Virus record (IMG/VR): IMGVR_UViG_3300024229_000566
Coordinates: 1-35,816 of that record
DNA length: 35,816 nucleotides
From: a virus
Direction: 5' to 3' (one strand)
Every line of letters starts with the position of its first letter. The first letter of the stretch is position 1. The position numbers and the translations under genes were made by a program. The notes under the pieces are model-generated. The model was not told where the DNA came from. It was given only the letters and a program-made list of their open reading frames with translations, and made no database searches. Below, piece after piece: positions 15,364-22,936 of this stretch.

Positions 15364-16877
15364 TATGACCTTATTGATATAACTTTAGTATCTATTTTAT
15401 AATTAGCTCCTAAAAAATGATCGTATTCATCTAATACCTTATATCTACATGATGAAAGTCCATCTTCTAAATACTCTTCTTTACCGCTATTGATAATCTC
15501 GTAGTATCTAAGCTGATTTATTCTACTTTTCCAATTCTTCCAATATCCAAGTGTATACCCCTGTTCTTCATGAGGTATTAATTTATACTTACCTCTACGT
15601 CTATGAGGTATTTTAATTTTAGTACTAGCTTGATGTTTATTTTCTATTATTTTACAGTTATGTATGCTACCGTGGTTATTTTTACCAGATAAATCTACTA
15701 ACTGCAATTCTGTATCTAATTCATTATACCTACCTCCAATATTTGACTTGGAAGTTTCTACTTTAACTTCTTGAGTAGTATCTGCTCTATAATAACCTAT
15801 AAGACTATCATCTGGTTTGTATCTTCTGATATTATCTGTTAACTTTCCTGATATTTTAGTAGATATATCTCTTATTTCTTCTTCTGTTAGTATTCTATTA
15901 AAAGTTGCAAATTCATCTATATTACCTTTAAACCACTTTTGTTTGAGTTTTCTTTTCGGATTACCTACTCCTAAATAAAAGTAAGGTTCAGTATTATACT
16001 TTTTTATACCGTATTTTTCCCATCTATTCTTACCAATCTTAATACCGTTTAAATAAAAATATATTTCTTTGTTTCTAGAGTCTACAGTAACAACAGCTCT
16101 ACAAGGCATGTTAGGTAAAGTTTTAGATGTAACTGATACTGCTTCATTACTACTAAGAAAGGCTTCAAATTTATATGTTCTAAAAGAGTTATAAGATAAA
16201 TTTAAATCTTCACCTGGTACTGCAAACACTGCATACTCATCTGTTATTTCATCTTTATCACACTTTATATCACTAGGGTAAAAAGAAGCATAAAATGTTA
16301 ATGGACGAGCATAGGTATAGTTATTAGGTATCTTAATATGTGAATTCTTACCGTTAAATGAAATAGTTTTACCGTTTTCAGAATAACTCCTATAAACCTG
16401 TTCATCTAGTTTAATACCATTTTTTTCACACCTATACAAAAGGTCATTATCCTCAAACCCCCAACCTCTATACTTATTAGAATAGCCGTTTATCTTTCTG
16501 AATGCATCTACTGAAAATAATGTAACACCTCCAAAGTAGTCGTCATTGATAGTACGTGTAAACTGCTCTGTTGCATCAAACTTATTAGCAAGTTGTAAAG
16601 GAGTTTCACTAAATGAATAGTCCACATTGTAAGGTAACATATCTATATCATGAAACACTACGTAATCACAACCAAACTCTTCTGCTTTTAAGAAACCTAC
16701 GTTTAGTAGTTTACCTCTATTAAAGTCTTTAGTGTCTTTCTGTTCTACTACAAAAATATAGGGTCTAAAGTTTTTAACGGTAGTAGCAAAGTAATCTCCA
16801 ATTCCTTTTATAAATGATCTAAGTTGACCTGGTCTGTCTCTATACGGAACAATAATACCAAGCTTTTTTCTACTCAT
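15363..16877 (-). CDS. GT7-type glycosyltransferase with inserted LamG/ConA-like domain (copy 1)
   Basis: A 504-aa paralogue of the next gene with the same architecture. The GT7 first half (6-155) has VPYRDR (10-15), FNRG (52-55), HDIDM (76-80), YFGGVTLFS (114-122) and NGYSNKYRGWGFEDND (130-145). The inserted LamG-like domain spans about 172-415, with ISFNGKNSHIKIP, IYFYLNGIKIG, FKGNIDEFATFNRILTEEEI and LSGKNNHGSI. The GT7 end (422-504) has IPHRRRGKYKLIPHEEQG and DGLSSCRYKVLDEY, strikingly close to the DGLNSLTYQVL end of vertebrate beta-4-galactosyltransferase as I recall it. Cytoplasmic, metal-dependent glycosyl transfer is expected; the inserted domain may hold the acceptor glycan. The two copies have diverged well beyond recent duplication. 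Confidence 0.88.
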   Translation of the reverse strand: MSRKKLGIIVPYRDRPGQLRSFIKGIGDYFATTVKNFRPYIFVVEQKDTKDFNRGKLLNVGFLKAEEFGCDYVVFHDIDMLPYNVDYSFSETPLQLANKFDATEQFTRTINDDYFGGVTLFSVDAFRKINGYSNKYRGWGFEDNDLLYRCEKNGIKLDEQVYRSYSENGKTISFNGKNSHIKIPNNYTYARPLTFYASFYPSDIKCDKDEITDEYAVFAVPGEDLNLSYNSFRTYKFEAFLSSNEAVSVTSKTLPNMPCRAVVTVDSRNKEIYFYLNGIKIGKNRWEKYGIKKYNTEPYFYLGVGNPKRKLKQKWFKGNIDEFATFNRILTEEEIRDISTKISGKLTDNIRRYKPDDSLIGYYRADTTQEVKVETSKSNIGGRYNELDTELQLVDLSGKNNHGSIHNCKIIENKHQASTKIKIPHRRRGKYKLIPHEEQGYTLGYWKNWKSRINQLRYYEIINSGKEEYLEDGLSSCRYKVLDEYDHFLGANYKIDTKVISIRS

Positions 16878-17082
16878 TTACCTCTTCTTCATCGTCTTTT
16901 GTTGGAACTACTGCTCTATGAAATTCATTAAGGTAAAATTGCATTCTGTTGTCCCAATCTTCCTTATCTATCTCTTCAAACCACAGTGTAAGTATATCTA
17001 CGCAGGTAGCTAGTTTTTCTAAATGCTTTACTTTAGCTTCTTCTAGCTCTATTTTCTTAATTCTGTACTCTGATTCTGTCAT
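16870..17082 (-). CDS. Small acidic helical protein, function unknown
   Basis: A 70-aa protein between the GT2-like and GT7-LamG genes, overlapping both (4 and 8 bp), which supports it being translated. Residues 4-35 form a charged helix (EYRIKKIELEEAKVKHLEKL), residues 36-58 are Trp/Phe-rich, and the end is acidic (KDDEEEVNE). It has a single cysteine and no leader-core layout, so I do not call it a RiPP precursor. An adaptor or chaperone for the neighbouring enzymes is possible, without direct evidence. Confidence 0.65.
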   Translation of the reverse strand: MTESEYRIKKIELEEAKVKHLEKLATCVDILTLWFEEIDKEDWDNRMQFYLNEFHRAVVPTKDDEEEVNE

Positions 17083-17918
17083 ATTGTAACTATTTTATCT
17101 GTTATACTTGACCATTTGCTATAGTCATTATAATTAATATAGGTAAAATCCCTCAGATTCTCAACTAAATACAAAGGATTTTTAACATCTATTTTCCAAT
17201 TAGATTTCCTAATAGCATGATACATTATTCTATATTCATCTGAAAATGAATAGTCTTTTGCATTATCTGCTACTTTCTTTATTCTATCTACACATGTCTT
17301 ATCCCATTTGAAATGATGAACTTGAGTAAATACCTCTTGTATAGGCATTCTCTTAGGATGTGATTTACCCCAACTGTTAGTACCGTCAGCAAATGTGGCA
17401 TAATGTTGACCAGATGTAATTTGTTGATGTCCTTTCATTAATGTTACTTTATTTGGACATGCTTTACTCATAGGGTATCTAAAGAAACCAGCTAAAGGAA
17501 AAGCTTCATGAATAATTGTATCTCTCGTTACTTCAGGAAATATGCCATCTATACCTATCCTATCTAAGAAACCTCCTGTCACAAAGTCATATCCACTTCT
17601 CTCACACTTCTCAATGATACTCTCTATAGGTTCTGGATATACTTGTAATTCGTCATCGTCTGATACTATCCACCAATCGTTTGGTCTTGTTTCTTTTATT
17701 GAGTTGTATATTTCTGTTACTCTATGCCAGTTATATTTAGGTTCTGTAAAAACCATAAAAGGAGTAATCCCTAATTCTTCTATTTCTTCTAATATACCGT
17801 CATCCTCACTTTGTCTATATACAGCAACATAAGCTTTATCAATCTGGTTTTCGTAATGTTTTAACATGTGAGGGAGAATATGAGTATTCTCACCTACTAC
17901 TGTTACTAGGTTAGGCAT
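17079..17918 (-). CDS. GT2-like glycosyltransferase
   Basis: A 279-aa protein. The N-terminal strand LVTVVGENTHILPHMLKHYENQID (4-27) and YVAVYRQSEDDG fit the start of a GT-A fold of the family 2 type found in short glycosyltransferases that act on a named stem. WWIVSDDDELQVYP (82-95) provides the metal/nucleotide-binding acidic motif. A later segment, SGYDFVTGGFLDRI, resembles the acceptor-side strand, and VHHFKWDK near residue 220 gives the His-containing motif often seen late in these enzymes. It most likely adds a sugar to a nascent glycan or protein in the cytoplasm. It overlaps the methyltransferase upstream by 8 bp and the 70-aa gene downstream by 4 bp. Confidence 0.8.
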   Translation of the reverse strand: MPNLVTVVGENTHILPHMLKHYENQIDKAYVAVYRQSEDDGILEEIEELGITPFMVFTEPKYNWHRVTEIYNSIKETRPNDWWIVSDDDELQVYPEPIESIIEKCERSGYDFVTGGFLDRIGIDGIFPEVTRDTIIHEAFPLAGFFRYPMSKACPNKVTLMKGHQQITSGQHYATFADGTNSWGKSHPKRMPIQEVFTQVHHFKWDKTCVDRIKKVADNAKDYSFSDEYRIMYHAIRKSNWKIDVKNPLYLVENLRDFTYINYNDYSKWSSITDKIVTI

Positions 17919-18639
17919 GTCTTAAAATTGTTAGTCCTGTAGAACTTGGTTTTTCTGGTAAAATACCTGTATTAAAGAAATCAAATCTTTGCCACTTTTT
18001 AGGTATTTCCTTTATAAACTTTGAAGGACCTTCTGCAAATTTTGCATGAGCATCTTTATCTGATATATCTTTTGAAATAATATAGTTATCTGCATATTTT
18101 ATATCTGTATCATGTATTGATACTACTCCGTTTTTAGACAGTAACTTAGTGTATAGTTCAAAATCTAGTTTTACGTCATCATATGTATGTCCAGCATCAA
18201 TATGTAGATAGTCAATTTTAATATCTTCTTTTACAAAAAAGTTATAGTATGCATCTTCAGTAGTTTCATTGATAATCCTTGGATAAAAGTTTTCTCTAAA
18301 AAATGAGTCTTTCTTTAACCAGTTAACTTCACCACCAACTTCATTAGCCGCATCAACTATGTAGGTACTACCTATATCACCCCAATTGTAATCACGATTA
18401 CCTTCAAATATACCTGAATCATATAAGTCTACTCTTGCTTGAGTCATTATACGTGGTATAAATCCACCTCCTGAACCTAAGCATACACATACTTTGGCTC
18501 TCATAAACTGTATTATTGAGTAAATAAGTAATCCGTCTCCTAAATGTAAATCAGTAGCACCATGAGTCCACCTATAACTTACTGGTTTGTCTTTGTTATT
18601 GGTTAAGTAGTTCTTTATGTATTCTAAATTAAAGAGCAT
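17911..18639 (-). CDS. Class I SAM-dependent methyltransferase (Methyltransf_24-like)
   Basis: A 242-aa Rossmann-fold protein. CVCLGSGGGFIPRIM (51-65) is the glycine-rich SAM-binding motif I; YLHIDAGHTYDDVKLDFELY (144-163) is the motif typical of the Methyltransf_24/cephalosporin-hydroxylase-like group; and GVVSIHDTD (171-179) supplies the metal-site-like aspartates. The role is probably O-methylation of a sugar hydroxyl, given three glycosyltransferase-type neighbours, but the acceptor cannot be read from the sequence. Note that SAM is the cosubstrate here and in the eight radical SAM proteins, with quite different chemistry. It overlaps its upstream neighbour by 11 bp. Confidence 0.85.
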   Translation of the reverse strand: MLFNLEYIKNYLTNNKDKPVSYRWTHGATDLHLGDGLLIYSIIQFMRAKVCVCLGSGGGFIPRIMTQARVDLYDSGIFEGNRDYNWGDIGSTYIVDAANEVGGEVNWLKKDSFFRENFYPRIINETTEDAYYNFFVKEDIKIDYLHIDAGHTYDDVKLDFELYTKLLSKNGVVSIHDTDIKYADNYIISKDISDKDAHAKFAEGPSKFIKEIPKKWQRFDFFNTGILPEKPSSTGLTILRHA

Positions 18640-19483
18640 TGTTAATATAGTCTAAATTAACTTCTGTACGTTTTAGTATATTCAACAATATAGTGATTTC
18701 TCCTTCAAGATTAAACCCTTCTTTGTTTTTTCTTATTAAAGGTTTATCCATCCAGTAATGCCTATACGTAGTATTGCTCTCTACAAATGACATGTGACCT
18801 TTATCGCTTTGCTCATAGTATTTACCTTTCGCATTCCATTTTTCGTTAAGTAAGGTATCATATTCTATATTATGAAAGTCTAATAAGTGTTTTAACAGTA
18901 ATTGTTCTGCAAATATTAAAAACCTAGAATTAGGTACTTTTAGTTCTGTAAATTTTTGCATTAACTCTATACTAGTTTTAGCATAGTTATTTGTAAAGTT
19001 ACTATCTGGAAAGTATTCAAAACAACAGTTAATAGCATGAGGTTTAGGTCTGTTAACTATGTGACTAATTTGCTGTATAAAAGGATTCCATGAAGTATCG
19101 TAATATTGATCTCCATTTTCTTCATGAGCAAAGAAAGGTTGTTCGTTTAGGTATTTATCAATATTCTTATAAATAAGAAAATCATGATCCATCATTATAG
19201 CTGGGCCTTTGATATACCTTAACTTTTCTAGTTTAGCTGATGCCCAGAACACTCCTTTATTGATTGACTTATTCTTTGGTAGTATCTCTACATTGTCCCA
19301 TAAGTATAATCCATTAAGGTTGTGTAAGTATTCGTATGTAAGTTTATCTACCGAAAGATTGGTAGTATAAGATGGATGGTGTTTCTTCCATAAGTAGACG
19401 GAAGATAACAATAAGAGAGTATCTAACTTGTTATAGAAAGATACCCGTTCCTGTATATTTTCGTAAACCCAATATGTATTCAA
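18629..19483 (-). CDS. GT-A-like putative glycosyltransferase
   Basis: A 284-aa protein. The segment KGPAIMMDHDFLIYKNID (92-109) has the hydrophobic strand followed by a DxD-type motif (DHD, 99-101) expected of a nucleotide-sugar transferase, and FFAHEE (117-122) and INCCFEYFPD (151-160) follow. From memory this order resembles an uncharacterised family of GT-A-like proteins (DUF6734-type). It is the first enzymatic gene of the block, starting 21 bp after the stop of a small fibre-type gene, so read-through from the fibre genes is likely. There is no signal peptide or transmembrane helix. The fold is moderately supported; the reaction is not known. Confidence 0.65.
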   Translation of the reverse strand: MNTYWVYENIQERVSFYNKLDTLLLLSSVYLWKKHHPSYTTNLSVDKLTYEYLHNLNGLYLWDNVEILPKNKSINKGVFWASAKLEKLRYIKGPAIMMDHDFLIYKNIDKYLNEQPFFAHEENGDQYYDTSWNPFIQQISHIVNRPKPHAINCCFEYFPDSNFTNNYAKTSIELMQKFTELKVPNSRFLIFAEQLLLKHLLDFHNIEYDTLLNEKWNAKGKYYEQSDKGHMSFVESNTTYRHYWMDKPLIRKNKEGFNLEGEITILLNILKRTEVNLDYINNAL

Positions 19484-19504
19484 AAACCTTTTTTTTAGTT
19501 ACTA

Positions 19505-19948
19505 TTAAGTAAACTCTGCATAAAATACTGTAGTAGATGTTTGATCTGCCGCAGTAAGTGTGAGTACTGTATTTGTAGATATCGTTGATCCACCTGATCC
19601 ACCAGCTCTCCATCTAACAAATGTTCTAGGGTAAGCAGCTGATTCGTCTGCTGTTAATGTAAGGTTACTTTCGTCTAGGTTAACATTCTTTATGGTAGCA
19701 CCTTGACTATCTGCAACAGAATAACCTGTAGCACTAATATCAACATAACCACCTGTTGAAACTTGTAAAGATCCATAAAACCAGTTGTTATTGTAAATCT
19801 CACTAGCTGATGTTGGATTACTATTTGAAGGTACTGCATCTCCTAATGCATCATTCATAGTAACGTTAGAATCACTCGATACATTATTTGACCAAGTATC
19901 AAATGAACTAAATGCTATATTTGTTGTTCCGTAAGTATGTACTGCCAT
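19505..19948 (-). CDS. Small beta-rich structural (fibre-associated) protein
   Basis: A 147-aa protein rich in Ser, Thr, Asn and Ala with no charged helices. It starts MAVHTYGTTNIAFSSFDTW and ends with regular strands (TFVRWRAGGSGG, TVLTLTAADQTSTTVFYAEF). The composition matches the phage fibre proteins upstream, not the enzymes downstream. It follows the 182-aa gene after one base. A small tip, decoration or accessory protein is the likely role; no known domain is recognised. Confidence 0.7.
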   Translation of the reverse strand: MAVHTYGTTNIAFSSFDTWSNNVSSDSNVTMNDALGDAVPSNSNPTSASEIYNNNWFYGSLQVSTGGYVDISATGYSVADSQGATIKNVNLDESNLTLTADESAAYPRTFVRWRAGGSGGSTISTNTVLTLTAADQTSTTVFYAEFT

Positions 19949-19949
19949 T

Positions 19950-20498
19950 TTATATTTTTTTTATTTTACTTTTAGGAAAAACTTTTGAAAGTTGTTTCAC
20001 TAAATAATCATATGAAAACTCCTGTAGTCTATCGACTATAGTATAATCTATAACGCTTTTCAATTCAGTTTTAGTACCTGTTACTATATCTTCGGTTACT
20101 TCTACTGTTCTATATAACGTTACTTCATCTCCATTCTCATCAAAACTAACATATGGTACCTCTTTATTGACTGTTTGTTTTTCTGTAATATCTTCTTCTA
20201 CTTCTTTCTCAACAATCATTGGTGCAACATATAAATTATCTATTACTATTTCCTTTCCTTCAGAAGAAGGTTTAGGGTAATAAATAACTTTTCCTCCTAC
20301 TAAACCTACTGCAGGTTTTAATTTATCTGCAGCATATTTTCGTAAGAACTTTTCTCCGTAACTTTTATCTAACCAAGATGTTGTGGTAAATTTCACCTCA
20401 CCTAAAGTCATATTAACTTTCCAACTATCTATTCTGACAAACAACTTATTAGTTGGACCTCGATTTGTTTCCAAATCAACCTGTAACCTTAAACCCAT
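19950..20498 (-). CDS. Probable structural protein, function unknown
   Basis: A 182-aa protein with an N-terminal beta-rich part (MGLRLQVDLETNRGPTNKLFVRIDSWKVNM) and a Gly/Pro-containing middle (VGLVGGKVIYYPKPSSEGKE). A charged Glu/Thr-rich segment follows (about 105-150), and the C-terminal helix ends in SKIKKI. It lies 15 bp after the S74 fibre gene and directly before the 147-aa gene. The RIDSWKVN start suggests a tail or fibre-attachment protein, but I do not recognise the family. Confidence 0.65.
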   Translation of the reverse strand: MGLRLQVDLETNRGPTNKLFVRIDSWKVNMTLGEVKFTTTSWLDKSYGEKFLRKYAADKLKPAVGLVGGKVIYYPKPSSEGKEIVIDNLYVAPMIVEKEVEEDITEKQTVNKEVPYVSFDENGDEVTLYRTVEVTEDIVTGTKTELKSVIDYTIVDRLQEFSYDYLVKQLSKVFPKSKIKKI

Positions 20499-20513
20499 AA
20501 TTTAATATACGAA

Positions 20514-21641
20514 TTATTTACTTAATTCTTCTACTTTTGCAGCTAATTCTTTTACTGCTTCAATTAATACTGCATTTAATTTAATATAATCAACTGCTAA
20601 ATATCCATTATCTCTCTCATGAACTAATTCTGGATATTGTACTTGCAGCTCTTGTGCTTTAACTCCAATATCGTGACCTGTTTTACTAACAACGTCTTCG
20701 ATACCATCTTTCCAATCAAACTCATATCCACCAATTGCTTTTACTTTATCTAAAGCTCCTGCTAGTGGAGTAAAGTTCTCCTTAAGTCTTTCATCTGATG
20801 AATAGTATGCTGTAATATCACCTGTTGCTCTAATCTCTCCTGTTGTTCCAGATGCTGCTGTACCAACTCCAAAGCTATCGAATTGTACATCGTCTGATGT
20901 TTGTAATCCTAAGTCTGTTGCTGATGCTGCTACTCCGTTAGTTGTTAGAGTTACTTCACCTTGTGCTGTTGATGATAAAGCTGATGCAGATACTAAACTA
21001 TCTCCTTCAGTTAATGCTATTTTTACTTCTGATCCTGTTGGTCCTGCTACCCAATAGTCATTAGTGCCATCCCATAATAGAGAACCACTAGTAGTAGTAC
21101 CTGTTGCATCGTTAACTGCTAAACCACCTTTAGTAGCTGCAGTTCCGTTTAACGATATAATATTGTCTCCAATGTTTAATGTATTTGAATTTACTGATGT
21201 GGTTGTACCTGTTACAGATAAATCACCTGTTACTGTTACGTTTGCAAATTCTACATTATCATCTGTTTTCAACCCTAAGTCAACAGCTGTAGCTGCTACT
21301 CCGTTGGTTGTAAGTTGTACTTCACCTTGAGCTGTTGTAGCTATAGATGATGCTGATACTATGCTAGTACCTGCTAAAATTTGTGCTGATCCTGATACTG
21401 TTCCTGCTGGTAAGTTTGCTACTGTTTGAGCTGAACCTGATACTGTTCCCGTTGGTAAATGTCCAACTACTTGAGCAGATGCAGAAACTATACCTAATCC
21501 TGGGCTATCAAAAGCTGATGCATCAAATGAACCAGAAAAAGACCCAGTTATATTTGCTCCATCCCCTTCTAAAGAAGCTAAATCCGTAATAGTAGGAGCC
21601 GTAATAGTAGGCTGGGATATTATTGGCTTTTGTATTTTCAT
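20514..21641 (-). CDS. Tail fibre with C-terminal S74 self-cleaving chaperone
   Basis: A 375-aa protein. Residues 1-130 are Ser/Ala-rich fibre repeats of the type GTVSGSAQ-LA and VSASA. Residues about 137-213 form a cassette ending in SGSLLWDGTNDYWVAGPTG, shared with the 1115-aa fibre. The C-terminal ~95 residues are an intramolecular chaperone: SDERLKEN (282-289) supplies the Ser282-Lys287 pair spaced as in known S74 domains. GHDIGVKAQELQ (322-333) and a final coiled-coil helix (KLNAVLIEAVKELAAKVEEL) follow. Such domains trimerise, fold the fibre and cut themselves off. A promoter-like motif ends 33 nt before its ATG, making it the likely first gene of the long operon that includes the radical SAM block. 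Confidence 0.88.
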   Translation of the reverse strand: MKIQKPIISQPTITAPTITDLASLEGDGANITGSFSGSFDASAFDSPGLGIVSASAQVVGHLPTGTVSGSAQTVANLPAGTVSGSAQILAGTSIVSASSIATTAQGEVQLTTNGVAATAVDLGLKTDDNVEFANVTVTGDLSVTGTTTSVNSNTLNIGDNIISLNGTAATKGGLAVNDATGTTTSGSLLWDGTNDYWVAGPTGSEVKIALTEGDSLVSASALSSTAQGEVTLTTNGVAASATDLGLQTSDDVQFDSFGVGTAASGTTGEIRATGDITAYYSSDERLKENFTPLAGALDKVKAIGGYEFDWKDGIEDVVSKTGHDIGVKAQELQVQYPELVHERDNGYLAVDYIKLNAVLIEAVKELAAKVEELSK

Positions 21642-21674
21642 GAGTTATAAGTTTATTATGTTATTGCTGTCTAT

Positions 21675-21682
21675 TATAAATA
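21675..21682 (-). promoter_or_regulatory. Putative late promoter at the head of the S74 fibre/radical SAM operon
   Basis: The coding strand reads CATATTTATAATAGACAGC, with a perfect TATAAT inside, ending 33 nt before the S74 fibre ATG. No other intergenic copy occurs from here to 2853, because all later genes abut or overlap; one match lies inside a gene at 19169-19176. If real, this drives the S74 fibre, both glycosyltransferase groups and all eight radical SAM genes. Confidence 0.5.
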
Positions 21683-21695
21683 TGTTGTTTTCTAC

Positions 21696-22052
21696 TTAAA
21701 TACTTCCTGAAACCCAATTTTGTTGTACTTCATTCCAACTATAAGAACCTGTTGGTCTAGCTACTGGTGATTCCCATGTAAATGATCCTGTATTTAGATC
21801 CCATGAGTTAAATGGCTGTGGTTCATAAAATGCATCTAAAGTTGAATCATATGTAAATCCTGCTCCAGCAAAGTTACCTCTAAACTTATCATTATTTGAT
21901 GTTAGTTTCCATTCAGTATCATTTCCAAATAAAGATTTGCAAAAGTCTATTCCTAACTGTTCTACCTCTTGAGAACCACTAGTTATAACTTCATTATTTA
22001 CAACTATTACTTGCTGTACTATACTACCACTAAGTTGTGCGAAATGTGCCAT
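21696..22052 (-). CDS. Conserved small phage protein of the MAHFA type
   Basis: A 118-aa protein beginning MAHFAQLSGSIVQQVIVVNNE, a start I recall from many small hypothetical proteins in the fibre regions of marine myoviruses. A middle segment (SLFGNDTEWKLTSNNDKFRGN) is followed by aromatic repeats near the C-terminus (PFNSWDLNTGSFTWESPV and SYSWNEVQQNWV). The position between the glycine-rich protein and the S74 fibre, with a TAATG junction, suggests a fibre-assembly or tip-associated role. No enzymatic motif is present. Confidence 0.75.
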   Translation of the reverse strand: MAHFAQLSGSIVQQVIVVNNEVITSGSQEVEQLGIDFCKSLFGNDTEWKLTSNNDKFRGNFAGAGFTYDSTLDAFYEPQPFNSWDLNTGSFTWESPVARPTGSYSWNEVQQNWVSGSI

Positions 22053-22936
22053 TATGCTGTGTATGTTCCTGATCCTGTAAATTTTATTACTGTGTTTGAA
22101 CCATCTGTTGTAATAGTAGGAGATCCTGTAGTTGTGCCAGAGTAATTAGCAGTAGGTACTTTTATTATCACCACTCCTGAACCTCCGTTACCTCCAAAGT
22201 AACCTCCTCCTCCACCACCACCAAGTCCATCTGTACCGGGTGATGAAGATTGACCTCCACCTGTAGATGATGTACCACCACCTCCTTGTCCACCAAGTGT
22301 ACTGAAAGGTAGAGAACCTCCACCACCACCTGCATAGTATGTTGCAGTTCCAGTTATACTTGATTGTAATCCGTCCCCTCCACGAGAAGCACCATTAGTG
22401 TTACCAACCTGACCGGCTCCACCACCTCCACCTGCTTGTGATGCTCCAAAGTTTCCATTACCACCAGCATTACCTTGACCTGAAGTACCAGATCCTCCGG
22501 TAGTTGCATTAGCGTAAGCTCCACCTCCACCAGATCCTCCTGAACCTGCTGCTGTTCCAGCTTGTCCTCCTCCTGCTCCTCCACCTCCTCCGATAGCGGT
22601 TGCAGTTGTAAAACCTGAGCCTGCTAGTGAAGAATTACCACCTTGAGTTCCGTTTCCGGGTACTGTTGATCCTCCAGTTCCTCCACTTCCTACTGTTATA
22701 GTAAGAGCTGTTCCTTGTGCAATAGAAGATAAAGTAGAAGTTAAGAAACCTCCTGCTCCTCCACCACCACCTATACTTTCTCCACCACCACCACCTCCAC
22801 CTGCAACAACAAGATAATCTATATCAACATTGTATGATGATTGGTATATAGTAGCTGTACCGCCAAATACTTTTGAAATATCTGTACTCCCTTTGAATAC
22901 TTTAGAGATTGATGTATTTCCGATATAGATAGCCAT
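22052..22936 (-). CDS. Glycine-rich adhesin/fibre-tip protein
   Basis: A 294-aa protein. The N-terminal 40 residues contain a doubled ISKVFKGSTD/ISKVFGGTAT motif. DYLVVAGGGGGGG (about 41-53) then begins a roughly 170-residue region of poly-glycine runs with Ser, Ala and Gln (GGGGAGG, SGGSGGGG, GGNGGSGVVIIKV), the glycine-rich domain found in phage fibres and reminiscent of polyglycine-II packing in T-even gp38 adhesins. The C-terminus is beta-rich (TDGSNTVIKFTGSGTYTA). It may form the exposed receptor-binding tip. The underlying DNA is a long run of CCACC/CCTCC-type repeats, prone to slippage. TAATG junctions on both sides show tight coupling with adjacent fibre genes. Confidence 0.8.
   Translation of the reverse strand: MAIYIGNTSISKVFKGSTDISKVFGGTATIYQSSYNVDIDYLVVAGGGGGGGESIGGGGGAGGFLTSTLSSIAQGTALTITVGSGGTGGSTVPGNGTQGGNSSLAGSGFTTATAIGGGGGAGGGQAGTAAGSGGSGGGGAYANATTGGSGTSGQGNAGGNGNFGASQAGGGGGAGQVGNTNGASRGGDGLQSSITGTATYYAGGGGGSLPFSTLGGQGGGGTSSTGGGQSSSPGTDGLGGGGGGGYFGGNGGSGVVIIKVPTANYSGTTTGSPTITTDGSNTVIKFTGSGTYTA

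Noticed and set aside
16870-17082. The 70-aa protein as a RiPP precursor peptide for the radical SAM enzymes
   Set aside because: It is charged and helical with one cysteine, no leader/core division, no Gly-rich cleavage site and no repeated core. It also lies among glycosyltransferases, not next to a radical SAM gene.
19431-19613. 60-aa frame bridging the 147-aa gene and the GT-A-like gene
   Set aside because: It overlaps both supported genes in another frame, and its composition is that of shadow translation. Neither real gene shows a frameshift that would need it.
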